The position numbers were made by a program, and so were the translations under genes. Shown piece after piece: positions 26,607-34,297 of a stretch of DNA of 64,000 bases. The number at the start of each line of letters is the position of its first letter. The first letter of the stretch is position 1. The stretch lies in contig CAJTTE010000015.1 in assembly GCA_910579265.1 (NCBI GenBank), positions 1 through 64,000 on the forward strand. Reading direction: 5' to 3'. Origin of the DNA: an uncultured Ruminiclostridium sp. (GTDB lineage: Bacteria > Bacillota > Clostridia > Oscillospirales > Ruminococcaceae). The notes under the pieces were generated by a model that made no database searches, had not been told where the DNA came from, and saw nothing but the letters and a program-made list of their open reading frames with translations.

Positions 26607-28001
26607 ATGGGACTTATTAAATCGGCAATAGGCGCTTTAGGCGGAACCCTCGGTGATTCGTGGAAGGAAGCGATACACTGCGGCGCTATAGGCAACAACG
26701 TTATTCTTCGCACAGGCACTAAAATGAATCAGAACTCTGGCAGAACCAGCAATACAAAGGGCACGGAAAACGTTATCAGCAACGGCAGCGTTATTATGGT
26801 AGAAGAAAACACATGCATGCTGACTCTCGATAACGGCAGGATCACAAACATAGTTACCGAGCCCGGAAGCTATACCTTAGACAATTCATCCGCCCCTTCG
26901 ATTTTTGCCGGTCAGATAAAGGATTCGGCGAAGGATTTCATAAGACGCTTCACTTACGGCGGAACGCCTGCTTATGAACAGCGAGTTGTATATATTAACC
27001 TTCAAAAGCTTCCCGGGATACGTTTCGGAACAAGCGCTCCGGTTCCTTATTTTGATCCGAAATATAATACGACTATCGATCTGAGGTTCTTCGGCACCTT
27101 CGAAATCCAGATCCCCGACGCCGAATATGCCGTAAGGTTTTATCAGGAGGTGGCAAGCAAGGGAGTTCTTGCCGGCGATATGTCCGTTGCCTCCATATTC
27201 AACAGCGAACAATATAAGCAGGAGTTTATTCAGGCGATGACTGAGGCCATGGGTATGTTGTCCACCCAGGGCGTATTCTACAGCATGATTTCCACAAAGC
27301 TTTCCGAGCTTACGAAAAACGTTCAGGCCGCTACCGTCGACAACTGGCAGCAGCGCGGTTTTATGGTTACCAATATAGGTATGGGCGCTCCCACGATTAC
27401 CGATGAGAGCAAAAAGCTTCTCGGTGACAGACTTAAGGCTGACACCATGCTGGATCCTAATGTTCAGCAGGCCATGATGGCAGGAAGCGTTGCAAGAGGT
27501 ATCGAAGCAGCCGGTTCAAATGAAGGCGGCGCAATGATGGGATTTATGGGAATGAATATGGCTCAGCAGGCCGGCGGTAATATTCTGGGACAAATGAACG
27601 CCAACGCTCAGCAATTTAACCAGCAGCAGGTACAAGCCAATTCATGGAAATGCGGCAGCTGCGGCGCTAATAATACGGGAGCATTCTGTTCCATATGCGG
27701 CACCAAGAAGCCAGAGGTATGGGTATGTTCCTGCGGAGCACAAAATACCGGTAAATTCTGCGCCAACTGCGGTTCATCCAAGGAAGGAACCGCTCCCGCT
27801 CCAGTCACACCTTCGGAATGGACCTGCTCCTGCGGCAAGACAAATACGGGTAAATTCTGTGCCGAATGCGGAAATCCCAAGCCCGCCGCTCCAAAGAAGT
27901 ATAAATGTGATAAGTGCGGATGGGAACCGGAAGACCCCGCTAATCCTCCGAAATTCTGTCCTGAATGCGGAGATCCTTTTAATGAGGACGATTTGGTATA
28001 A
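26607..28001 (+). CDS. SPFH-domain protein with four C-terminal zinc ribbons (YdjI-like)
   Basis: A 464-residue protein of the SPFH/virion-core type (Bacillus YdjI). Residues ~1-300 form the SPFH-like region (LRTGTKMNQNSG, GSVIMVEENTCMLTLDNGRI, EPGSYTLDNS, then DLRFFGTFEIQI), followed by a Gly/Gln/Met-rich linker (~300-340). The C-terminus then carries four zinc-ribbon units: CGSCG/CSICG, CSCG/CANCG, CSCG/CAECG and CDKCG/CPECG. SPFH proteins scaffold membrane complexes; in Bacillus YdjI brings PspA to the membrane through YdjG and YdjH. It is the last gene of the operon and a clear terminator follows. Confidence 0.82.
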   Translation: MGLIKSAIGALGGTLGDSWKEAIHCGAIGNNVILRTGTKMNQNSGRTSNTKGTENVISNGSVIMVEENTCMLTLDNGRITNIVTEPGSYTLDNSSAPSIFAGQIKDSAKDFIRRFTYGGTPAYEQRVVYINLQKLPGIRFGTSAPVPYFDPKYNTTIDLRFFGTFEIQIPDAEYAVRFYQEVASKGVLAGDMSVASIFNSEQYKQEFIQAMTEAMGMLSTQGVFYSMISTKLSELTKNVQAATVDNWQQRGFMVTNIGMGAPTITDESKKLLGDRLKADTMLDPNVQQAMMAGSVARGIEAAGSNEGGAMMGFMGMNMAQQAGGNILGQMNANAQQFNQQQVQANSWKCGSCGANNTGAFCSICGTKKPEVWVCSCGAQNTGKFCANCGSSKEGTAPAPVTPSEWTCSCGKTNTGKFCAECGNPKPAAPKKYKCDKCGWEPEDPANPPKFCPECGDPFNEDDLV

Positions 28002-28037
28002 GCAGGTAATAAACTATATATCCGGCGGATTTGCTTT

Positions 28038-28074
28038 AAACAGTCTCCAACTGAAAAATGTTGGAGACTGTTTT
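28038..28074 (+). terminator. Terminator of the Tim44/SPFH operon
   Basis: A perfect stem AAACAGTCTCCAAC / GTTGGAGACTGTTT followed by T-rich sequence lies 37 bp past the SPFH stop. Confidence 0.85.
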
Positions 28075-28207
28075 ATTGTAATCCTTCTATTCTTTGTACT
28101 GTGCGCTAAACTCATGAGTTACCGCATTGTATTAATTTCAATGCTTTAAAATATTTTATATTTTTATAAATCGTTTTGCTTTTGTAATACAGTATTTTTA
28201 AATGAAG

Positions 28208-28500
28208 TAAATAGAAATAGACTATTTTAATGCTTAAGAACATTGTATCGGTTTATAGAAATCGCTTCGCTTTTTATCGTATAATAACCTCGAGAAAGAG
28301 TTTATTTTGATCTCTGGGGATATTTTATCGGTCCTGAGGGATCGCTCCGCTTTGCTTCGCTCTTCTTATGGTATAATAACCTCAAACGAAGTAAAGTGGA
28401 AGATTTTATTTTAAAGTTTGAGAACATTGTACCGTTTAAAAGGAAGCGCTCCGCTTTGCTGCACTCTTTTTTTGGTAAAATGATATGAGACAAGGTAAAC
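28208..28500 (+). repeat. Diverged promoter-bearing repeat units (about three)
   Basis: Three units share GAACATTGTA(T/C)CG, CGCTCCGCTTTGC(T) and TATAATAACCTC with the exact array at 53808-54196. The -10 boxes are at 28280 (TATAAT), 28372 (TATAAT) and 28476 (TAAAAT), 92 and 104 bp apart. They read towards the secreted-protein gene. Confidence 0.7.
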
Positions 28501-28641
28501 AAGCAGATATATTTTATGCTATTTTACTGTTTTAATAATATATCTTTATTTTTTCTTTTTTTCTTATGTCAAAACGATATTAACGAAGCAAAGGATAGAA
28601 TAGATTTAAATTTTCATTTTTTTAATTTTTCTAAAAACATC

Positions 28642-28670
28642 TTGCTTTGCTTGTTCTTTTATGGTATAAT
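28642..28670 (+). promoter_or_regulatory. Promoter of the secreted protein / ABC exporter cluster
   Basis: TTGCTT (28642-28647), a 17-bp spacer ending in TGG (extended -10) and TATAAT (28665-28670). The CTTTGCTT and CTTTTATGG elements resemble those in the repeat units just upstream. Confidence 0.7.
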
Positions 28671-28702
28671 GTTAAAAAACATCATTGGAAAGGACATAAA
28701 AA

Positions 28703-29101
28703 ATGAAACTGAAAACAATGTTTTTAACGGCTGCGGCAGGAATTTGTGCCTGTGCGGCAATGACGATGGCGGTAAGCGGGTTTCTTGATATGGGTGATGC
28801 GAGTTCATATTATGTTAGAGCCGATCTACCAACCGACAATAACCGTTCGAGCAAATTTGCCTGGGTGTTACAGCAAAAAAGTCCCACAAGGTTTTATTAT
28901 AAAATAGCAGGCGACGGAACTGTGAATATTAGTTTTAGAAAATGGGAATTTTGGTCTGATCCGATAATAGGAGCTTGGTATTATCAAACGAAATCCCAAG
29001 GTTATGACTTACCCACGACTGATCCTGACGATTATTATGCTGAGATCGAATATGTAAAGGGCAGCGAAATATATGGATATACACAATTTTCAAAGAGATG
29101 A
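28703..29101 (+). CDS. Small secreted protein of unknown function next to an ABC exporter
   Basis: A 132-residue protein with a clear Sec signal (MKLKTMFLTAAAGICACAAM, cleavage near ASS at residue ~33). The predicted mature part (~100 aa) is rich in aromatic residues (KFAWVLQQ, RFYYKI, WEFWSDPIIGAWYYQ) and contains no cysteine, so no disulfides or lanthionine rings are expected. I recognise no family. GGAAAGGA precedes the ATG. It lies 66 bp before the ABC permease gene in the same direction and under a strong extended -10 promoter. By analogy with bacteriocin or signal-peptide loci it may be the substrate, or the sensed ligand, of the exporter; this is inference from context only. Confidence 0.65.
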   Translation: MKLKTMFLTAAAGICACAAMTMAVSGFLDMGDASSYYVRADLPTDNNRSSKFAWVLQQKSPTRFYYKIAGDGTVNISFRKWEFWSDPIIGAWYYQTKSQGYDLPTTDPDDYYAEIEYVKGSEIYGYTQFSKR

Positions 29102-29167
29102 TATTTGTTTTTGATTTGAATTACCGCCAACTGCGGAAAAGCTGATATTGTTGAAAGGTTAAAAATT

Positions 29168-31114
29168 ATGTCATTAAAAGCAAACCTTAAAAGGTTTTTT
29201 CTTTCTCCGTGGTTTTACATATTGTTTGTTCCGATTATTGCGCTTTCCGTTATGATTTATATGACGTCGGGCAACACCATTAGCGGATATGTGCGTCATC
29301 TTCTGATAATAAACGTATTCCTTACGGTATTTATCACCGTTTTTTCCGCCTATGCCGCACGCAGCATAAGGGAAATCGAGTGGAGCGTGAAAAGCCGCGC
29401 TTATGTTATTGCTAATGGGATAGCCGCCGCAAATATCTTTTGTCTTTCGGCTCTTTCGGTTCCTGTTATATTTATTGTTTTCGGTTGTATACAAAAAGGG
29501 TTACCCTTTGAGCTGGCGGTCAATTATATATTTTTTATCGTTTGTCTTACCCTCGCTCAAACGGTTTTTCTTTCAGCACTGGGATTTCTTTTGGGCACGG
29601 TTATCAAAAATAAAACCGCCTATGCCTGCGCCGTTCTACTATCCATCGTTTTTACTCCCTTTGCTCAAAACTTCCTGACAAACATTTTAAATAAAACGGG
29701 ATTTGAGAAGGACATGGTGCTTAGCAGTAATCTGGCTCTTACCAACTTAATAAATATTTCCTGGGACGATACTTCATGGCCCAAGTATGCGGGTTACGGA
29801 ATGCCTTTTAACAGCGAAACGATTTTAAGCTGGATAATAACCGTTCTTGCAGGGATTATTCTGATTCTTGCGCTTGTTGGGGGCAAAAGGTGCTTTAAGC
29901 TTAAGGGAACGGCGGCATTATGCGTTCTTCTCGCCGCGGTGACCTGTTCGGGAGCGTACTGTTTCAAGCTGTATTTTGAGGCTTCCCCCACTATACGCGT
30001 TTACGATAACCAGTATGTTATGGACTTTGACGGATCGCCGATAAAGCCGGATACCGCCCACATTTATTCCGACCCGGATTCACCCGTAATAAGCCGCTAC
30101 GAAATGAAGCTTGACACGGGAAATACGGTAAAAAGCGAATGCGAATTGGAGCTAAACGTCAATAATAATTCGAGCGTAAAATTAAGATTAGACGAATGCT
30201 TTAAAATTCACTCTTTGACCGTAAACGGTGAAAAATCCGATTATGAACGGGAGAAAGATTATTTTACCGTTGCCTTGAACCCCTCGGAAGAGAGAGCGGT
30301 GATCGCCCTGGAATACAGCGGCAGAATGAATTATGCGGGAATTATGCACAGCAAAATCGACGTTTGTGATTACACCGGAGGTTACTTAAGCGGAATGTTC
30401 GCATGGTACCCGAAGCTCCTTTCCTCACAGAACTGTGAGGTTCCTAAGACCTTCACTGTTGAAATAAACGCCGTCAACCGCTTTGTAACCAATCTTGACG
30501 GCTATACCCTTCATTCGTCGGGAAAGCAGACGGTTAAGGGAGAGAAAACGGATATTATGTTTTATTTGGGTTATCTAAGCGAAATAAATGATTGGGGCAG
30601 CCCGGAAAACGGTTTCAAAATAATTCTTCCCACCGAATATGCAGGAAACGACAGACTTCCGCAAAAGCTCACATATATTATAGATAGAGCTTATGAAATA
30701 AAGACTTACAAAGATTATTTTACCAGGCAAGAGCTGCTTGAATTAGAGGATTTCAAAAAGACGGAGACGTCGCTGATTTCCTATGAAGAACTCAAAGCTT
30801 TTACGGAAAATCGGCTCAAAAAAGCGGATGCAGACAAGGAGCTCACAGACGAAGTGAACGTCTTGCTGACCGTATTAAAGGATTTCTGGAACGATTCCCT
30901 GATAGAAAAGCTTGAAAATAACAAATATGTTGTTTCCGAAGAAATGATCGCCGTGGATGATTTTCTATTTGCTTTAAGTAATACGGAAAAAAATGCTCCC
31001 CCGGATCTTTCCGATGTAAAAACGATCATAATAATTCCCTATTCATATAATACGGCTTTAGACACATACATATTTCAGGACAGCATAATTGCTTCGGAAG
31101 GCTGCATAGCGTGA
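29168..31114 (+). CDS. ABC permease fused to an M1-aminopeptidase-like extracellular domain
   Basis: A 648-residue protein. Residues 1-~265 hold six to seven hydrophobic helices of an ABC-2 type permease (FYILFVPIIALSVMIYM, ILILALVGGKR and others). Residues ~275-490 resemble the N-terminal beta-sandwich of M1 aminopeptidases (VKLRLDECFKIHSLTVNG, YLSGMFAWYPKL, TFTVEINAVNRFVTNLDG). Residues ~500-648 are mixed and contain no HExxH zinc motif, so any peptidase activity seems lost or the catalytic half absent. Permease-M1 fusions with a complete peptidase exist; this one appears truncated. It is followed by the ATPase and a second permease, forming one exporter. Confidence 0.75.
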   Translation: MSLKANLKRFFLSPWFYILFVPIIALSVMIYMTSGNTISGYVRHLLIINVFLTVFITVFSAYAARSIREIEWSVKSRAYVIANGIAAANIFCLSALSVPVIFIVFGCIQKGLPFELAVNYIFFIVCLTLAQTVFLSALGFLLGTVIKNKTAYACAVLLSIVFTPFAQNFLTNILNKTGFEKDMVLSSNLALTNLINISWDDTSWPKYAGYGMPFNSETILSWIITVLAGIILILALVGGKRCFKLKGTAALCVLLAAVTCSGAYCFKLYFEASPTIRVYDNQYVMDFDGSPIKPDTAHIYSDPDSPVISRYEMKLDTGNTVKSECELELNVNNNSSVKLRLDECFKIHSLTVNGEKSDYEREKDYFTVALNPSEERAVIALEYSGRMNYAGIMHSKIDVCDYTGGYLSGMFAWYPKLLSSQNCEVPKTFTVEINAVNRFVTNLDGYTLHSSGKQTVKGEKTDIMFYLGYLSEINDWGSPENGFKIILPTEYAGNDRLPQKLTYIIDRAYEIKTYKDYFTRQELLELEDFKKTETSLISYEELKAFTENRLKKADADKELTDEVNVLLTVLKDFWNDSLIEKLENNKYVVSEEMIAVDDFLFALSNTEKNAPPDLSDVKTIIIIPYSYNTALDTYIFQDSIIASEGCIA

Positions 31115-31149
31115 TTATAACGCAAAAACATACAGGAGCAGAAATATTA

Positions 31150-31899
31150 ATGACAGAAATAAAAATAAATAATCTATACTTTAAATACGGATTTAAAAAT
31201 TCTATTTATAAAGATTTCTCACTTACGATAGGAGAAGGCATCACGCTGCTTTTAGGGGCAAACGGTTCGGGAAAGTCAACGCTGTTTAAGCTTATATGCG
31301 GCGTGCTTCTGCCCGCTAAAGGAAGTATTGAGCTTTACACCGAAGGAGAACTTGTCAAATTTTCGGAGATGAAGAGCAAAATAGCTTATATTCCCCAAGA
31401 TTTTGAACTGTTTCCCTCTTTTACCGTAAGGGAGGTTTTGACTTATATCTGCGGAGCAAGAGACAAAGCTTTATCCAAAGCGGAAATAAAAGATCAGGTG
31501 AAAAGAGCGATAGCTTTGGCGGATATCGAAAAATACGCCGATTCCAAAATGAGAACACTTTCCGGCGGAACAAGGCAAAGGGTGGGAATCGCTCAATCGA
31601 TCCTGGGAAATCCAAGCTTTATAATTGCAGACGAACCTACGGCGGGACTCGATCCCAAGCAAAGGGAGCGTTATCACAGCATAGTAAGAAAAACAGCGGA
31701 AAACCGCAGCTTTTTAATCTCCACACACCTTTATGAGGACGTGGAGTATTACGACAACGTTATAGTCATTTCAAACGGAGAGCTTAAATTTCAAGGCACA
31801 AAGGACGAATTGATAAGCTCCGTTCCTTCCGCCGACGGCTCACAGCCCGACCTTAAAGAAGCATGGCTTTATTATATCGGAGAAGAAGCCGATGATTAA
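31150..31899 (+). CDS. ABC transporter ATP-binding protein
   Basis: A 249-residue ATPase with Walker A GANGSGKST (~residue 38), Q-loop IPQDF, signature LSGGTRQR, Walker B FIIADEP and H-loop STHLYED. ATG 31150 has AGGAGC about 10 bp before it and begins the conserved strand TEIKINNLYFKYGF; the frame is open from 31111. It overlaps the following permease gene by 8 bp, so the two are translationally coupled. Confidence 0.93.
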   Translation: MTEIKINNLYFKYGFKNSIYKDFSLTIGEGITLLLGANGSGKSTLFKLICGVLLPAKGSIELYTEGELVKFSEMKSKIAYIPQDFELFPSFTVREVLTYICGARDKALSKAEIKDQVKRAIALADIEKYADSKMRTLSGGTRQRVGIAQSILGNPSFIIADEPTAGLDPKQRERYHSIVRKTAENRSFLISTHLYEDVEYYDNVIVISNGELKFQGTKDELISSVPSADGSQPDLKEAWLYYIGEEADD

Positions 31900-32569
31900 G
31901 GTCGATTTAAAAGCAGCAAGACTGCCGCTTATTATTTACGGTATTATTTTTTTGATATATTCGGCGCTGCTCACGTTTTATCCCGAGACAATGGCCTTTA
32001 ATAAAACAAAGTTTGATACATATCAATCCGATTTCTTTTACTGGTCGGATTTTATCTGTCCTCTCGCGGCTGTCTTTTGTATCATAATGCAGCTTGGAAA
32101 TACTCTTGAAAAGCGCAGCTTTGAGTTTCTCTGCTCGCTTCCGGAAAGCATGGGCATTATTGGAAGATGGTGCTTCACCTTATGTGCGCTTATTCTTCCG
32201 GTTTATTTAACGGGAACTCTTTCATGCTGGCTTACTGAAGCACATGAGTTTTTTTCTTTCGGAGAGCTTCTGTATCTTTCGGGAGCCAACTTAGCGTTTT
32301 ACAGCGTTCTGACACTTATTCTTATGCTTATTTTCAGGCAATCCTTTTACTCCTTCTGCGTAGTGTGCGGACTTATGTTTGTGGATCTCAGTACAGGCGA
32401 CAAGTTATTTTTTGAGTATTCGTCATTTTTGAATATTTCATGTAATATGCCTATTGAAGTTATAAAAAACAACAGGTTCGTTTATTATGTTATCTTTGCG
32501 ATTGTATTATCGGTTTGCATTGTCTTTGTAAAAACGAGAATGCCGAACAGACTGAATAAAATGCGTTAA
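31892..32569 (+). CDS. ABC-2 type permease, second subunit
   Basis: A 225-residue membrane protein with about six hydrophobic segments (LIIYGIIFLIYSALLTF, FICPLAAVFCIIMQLG, and YYVIFAIVLSVCIVFV near the end). No domain beyond the permease fold is visible. It overlaps the ATPase gene and completes a transporter made of two unlike membrane subunits and one ATPase gene. A terminator-like hairpin follows. Confidence 0.8.
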   Translation: MIKVDLKAARLPLIIYGIIFLIYSALLTFYPETMAFNKTKFDTYQSDFFYWSDFICPLAAVFCIIMQLGNTLEKRSFEFLCSLPESMGIIGRWCFTLCALILPVYLTGTLSCWLTEAHEFFSFGELLYLSGANLAFYSVLTLILMLIFRQSFYSFCVVCGLMFVDLSTGDKLFFEYSSFLNISCNMPIEVIKNNRFVYYVIFAIVLSVCIVFVKTRMPNRLNKMR

Positions 32570-32585
32570 GATAAAAGCTCTCCGC

Positions 32586-32611
32586 GCGGCGAAATACCCG
32601 GCCGCTTTTTT
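32586..32611 (+). terminator. Terminator of the ABC exporter operon
   Basis: A GC-rich stem GCGGC / GCCGC followed by six T residues, 17 bp after the permease stop. Confidence 0.65.
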
Positions 32612-32722
32612 GCTTATGCTACGGCATTCAATACGCTTTCCATGAATACGGCTAACTTACGGCATAACTCGGAAGCTGACGGATGATTATATTTGATTGT
32701 ACAATCATCACGTTTATAATAT

Positions 32723-32770
32723 AAAACAAACTGATTCCGCTTAAAAAACGAAATCAGTTTGTTTCTTTTA
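32723..32770 (+). terminator. Second strong hairpin terminator
   Basis: AAACAAACTGATT / AATCAGTTTGTTT with a T-rich tail. It lies in a gene-free region and may serve as a backup for the exporter operon. Confidence 0.6.
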
Positions 32771-33374
32771 CTCCCTACGGGGGGCTTTTTGTATTGTGCG
32801 CAAATTGGGCCGGTTCTAATTTTCCGTGGAGTTTTATTTAATTCTTATAATGCTCCGCAAGCTTATACCCGATTCATATATTCTGCATTTTATTAATCAA
32901 TAGTTCAGTCTGATCACGAAATAAGATAACGCAATAAGATGTTGTCCCCGCATAACAACCTGTTACGCCATAAACCATTAATACCAATCCCAAACACTAA
33001 TCCAATAGTCTTAAAAAGGATTAGTATAAAACAGAAATCTTGCACATACGGCGGAAGTCCAAAAGCACGGCGCCTAAAAAGTTCAAAAAAATTATAAAAA
33101 ACGCCTATTCTTTTGATCATACCGGATTCCGACCTTAATACATAACTTCCATTAATAAAAACAATCTGTAAAATATATACGGGAGCCTCTAAAAACCCCT
33201 GTAAATAGCAAAAACGGACAGGGTGAGCCGGATGCGAGGAAATCCGGCGAAAGCGAGCTGACGAAGTAGAGGATGCACCATGTTCGTTTTTGCTCAAAAG
33301 GAGTTTTTAGAAGTTCCCATATGTTTATTTGACAGATGACTCACTATAAAAACGAGCGATGAATCGTTGTTATA
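32771..33374. other. Gene-free region with inverted-repeat element; possible gene remnant
   Basis: A minus-strand frame is open from 33297 to 32914. Its first ~43 codons are read from the inverted-repeat element at 33181-33317, and the remainder (with RRRAFGLPPYVQDF and several hydrophobic stretches) may be the remnant of a small membrane protein. There is no credible start or Shine-Dalgarno outside the element, so I do not call a gene. Confidence 0.4.
33181..33317. mobile_element. Family G foldback element (~137 bp)
   Basis: Outer arms GGGAGCCTCTAAAAAC / GTTTTTAGAAGTTCCC and inner arms AGCAAAAACGGACA / TGTTCGTTTTTGCT (13 of 14 paired) enclose a small third stem GCCGGAT / ATCCGGC. The three concentric stems would give a rod-like structure in DNA or RNA. 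Confidence 0.65.
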
Positions 33375-34232
33375 TTAAAGCTGCTTAATATAACAGACGT
33401 ATTCGCCTACAAGCTCAAAGCCGAGCTTAGAAACGGTTTCCTGACATTCCTTATCGCAAAAATAAGTCATATAGCTTGCTCCGAGGCGTTTTCCCCCGTT
33501 TAGAACGGCAATTAACAGCTCCCGGTAAATGGCCTCAACAAACGTATCCTCATAAAAATCGATCCCGAAAATTTCAAGCATAACTGTTTCATCTATATAA
33601 TATACAGCGGCTTTGAGAAGCTCTTCTTCATAATATCCATAAATATTCCACTCATGTAAATTTTCGTATATACGATCACTGTTCCAATACATTTCCCCTT
33701 CAATTTCGGAATGAAGCTTTCTGAAATCATCGTAGTTTTCTTCTGTAATTCTTTTTATTGCCTGATTCTGAGGCAACAGGCTGTAGCGGTCAAAGAAAAA
33801 AGAATTGTTATTGTCTTCCTCGATACATTTAAAGCCGTTTTTTATAAGAAAGTTTATTGCATCGATGTTTTTTCCCGGAAATCCGGCATAAAAACTATAG
33901 CCCTTAAAGCTTCTCTCCGAATTCAGCAACTCCGTAAACTCTTTCAGCGCGGCTTCTATATGACAGCTTATATTAAAGGCGCTCAGGGATATATATTTAT
34001 CTCGGGGCATCCAATAATACTGTATCCAGCCCTCCACAACGCCTTCGTACTCAAATAAGAGGATTTCGTTTTCCGTTGAATTAAACGCCTTCTTTGAGGC
34101 CGATATAAAGTCCGATCTGGTTTTAATTCCGTCGGTATAGGTAGGATAGGCCGACTTAGATTGATCTAAAGCAAGTGAATACGCAAGATCAACATATTTA
34201 TCAAAGTCAGCTTCTTTAAGTGTAGTAAGCAT
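33375..34232 (-). CDS. GNAT-family acetyltransferase
   Basis: A 285-residue protein. The first half looks like a degenerate GNAT fold (NEILLFEYEGVVEGWIQYYW, and the GFPGKNIDAINFLIKNGFKCIEEDN region typical of the acetyl-CoA side); the second half looks like another GNAT-like module (ELLKAAVYYIDETVMLEIFGIDF, YRELLIAVLNGGKRLGASYMTYFCD, then VSKLGFELVGEYVCYI). ATG 34232 is chosen because GGAGTGG precedes it; the frame is open from a TTG at 34256. It lies downstream of the GH26-like gene on the same strand, but a strong terminator separates them. The acceptor substrate is unknown. Confidence 0.75.
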   Translation of the reverse strand: MLTTLKEADFDKYVDLAYSLALDQSKSAYPTYTDGIKTRSDFISASKKAFNSTENEILLFEYEGVVEGWIQYYWMPRDKYISLSAFNISCHIEAALKEFTELLNSERSFKGYSFYAGFPGKNIDAINFLIKNGFKCIEEDNNNSFFFDRYSLLPQNQAIKRITEENYDDFRKLHSEIEGEMYWNSDRIYENLHEWNIYGYYEEELLKAAVYYIDETVMLEIFGIDFYEDTFVEAIYRELLIAVLNGGKRLGASYMTYFCDKECQETVSKLGFELVGEYVCYIKQL

Positions 34233-34257
34233 ATGTCCACTCCATTGATAACTCAAA

Positions 34258-34296
34258 AAATAACGCCCTCTGAATTTCTTGAGAGCGTTATTAAAA
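34258..34296 (-). terminator. Terminator of the GH26-like gene
   Basis: On the minus strand AATAACGCTCTC pairs with GAGGGCGTTATT and is followed by TTTT. It starts right after the GH26-like stop and ends before the GNAT start. Confidence 0.85.
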
Positions 34297-34297
34297 A

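Larger units (their letters stand above)
28002..28702. other. Gene-free region with terminator and promoter-like repeat units
   Basis: About 700 bp without a real gene. It holds the terminator of the SPFH operon (28038-28074), the diverged promoter-repeat array (28208-28500) and the promoter of the secreted-protein gene (28642-28670). The region is AT-rich, unlike its neighbours. Confidence 0.6.

Noticed and set aside
28703..29101. Lactococcin 972-type bacteriocin
   Set aside because: Size and the neighbouring ABC genes are suggestive, but the mature sequence lacks the recognisable Lcn972 pattern.
29168..31114. Active M1 aminopeptidase fused to a permease
   Set aside because: No HExxH...E zinc motif is present in the C-terminal part.
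32914..33297. 127-codon minus-strand ORF (begins SKNEHGASSTS)
   Set aside because: Its first third is read through the foldback element at 33181-33317 and it has no Shine-Dalgarno. The remainder could be a gene remnant, but nothing supports a functional CDS.
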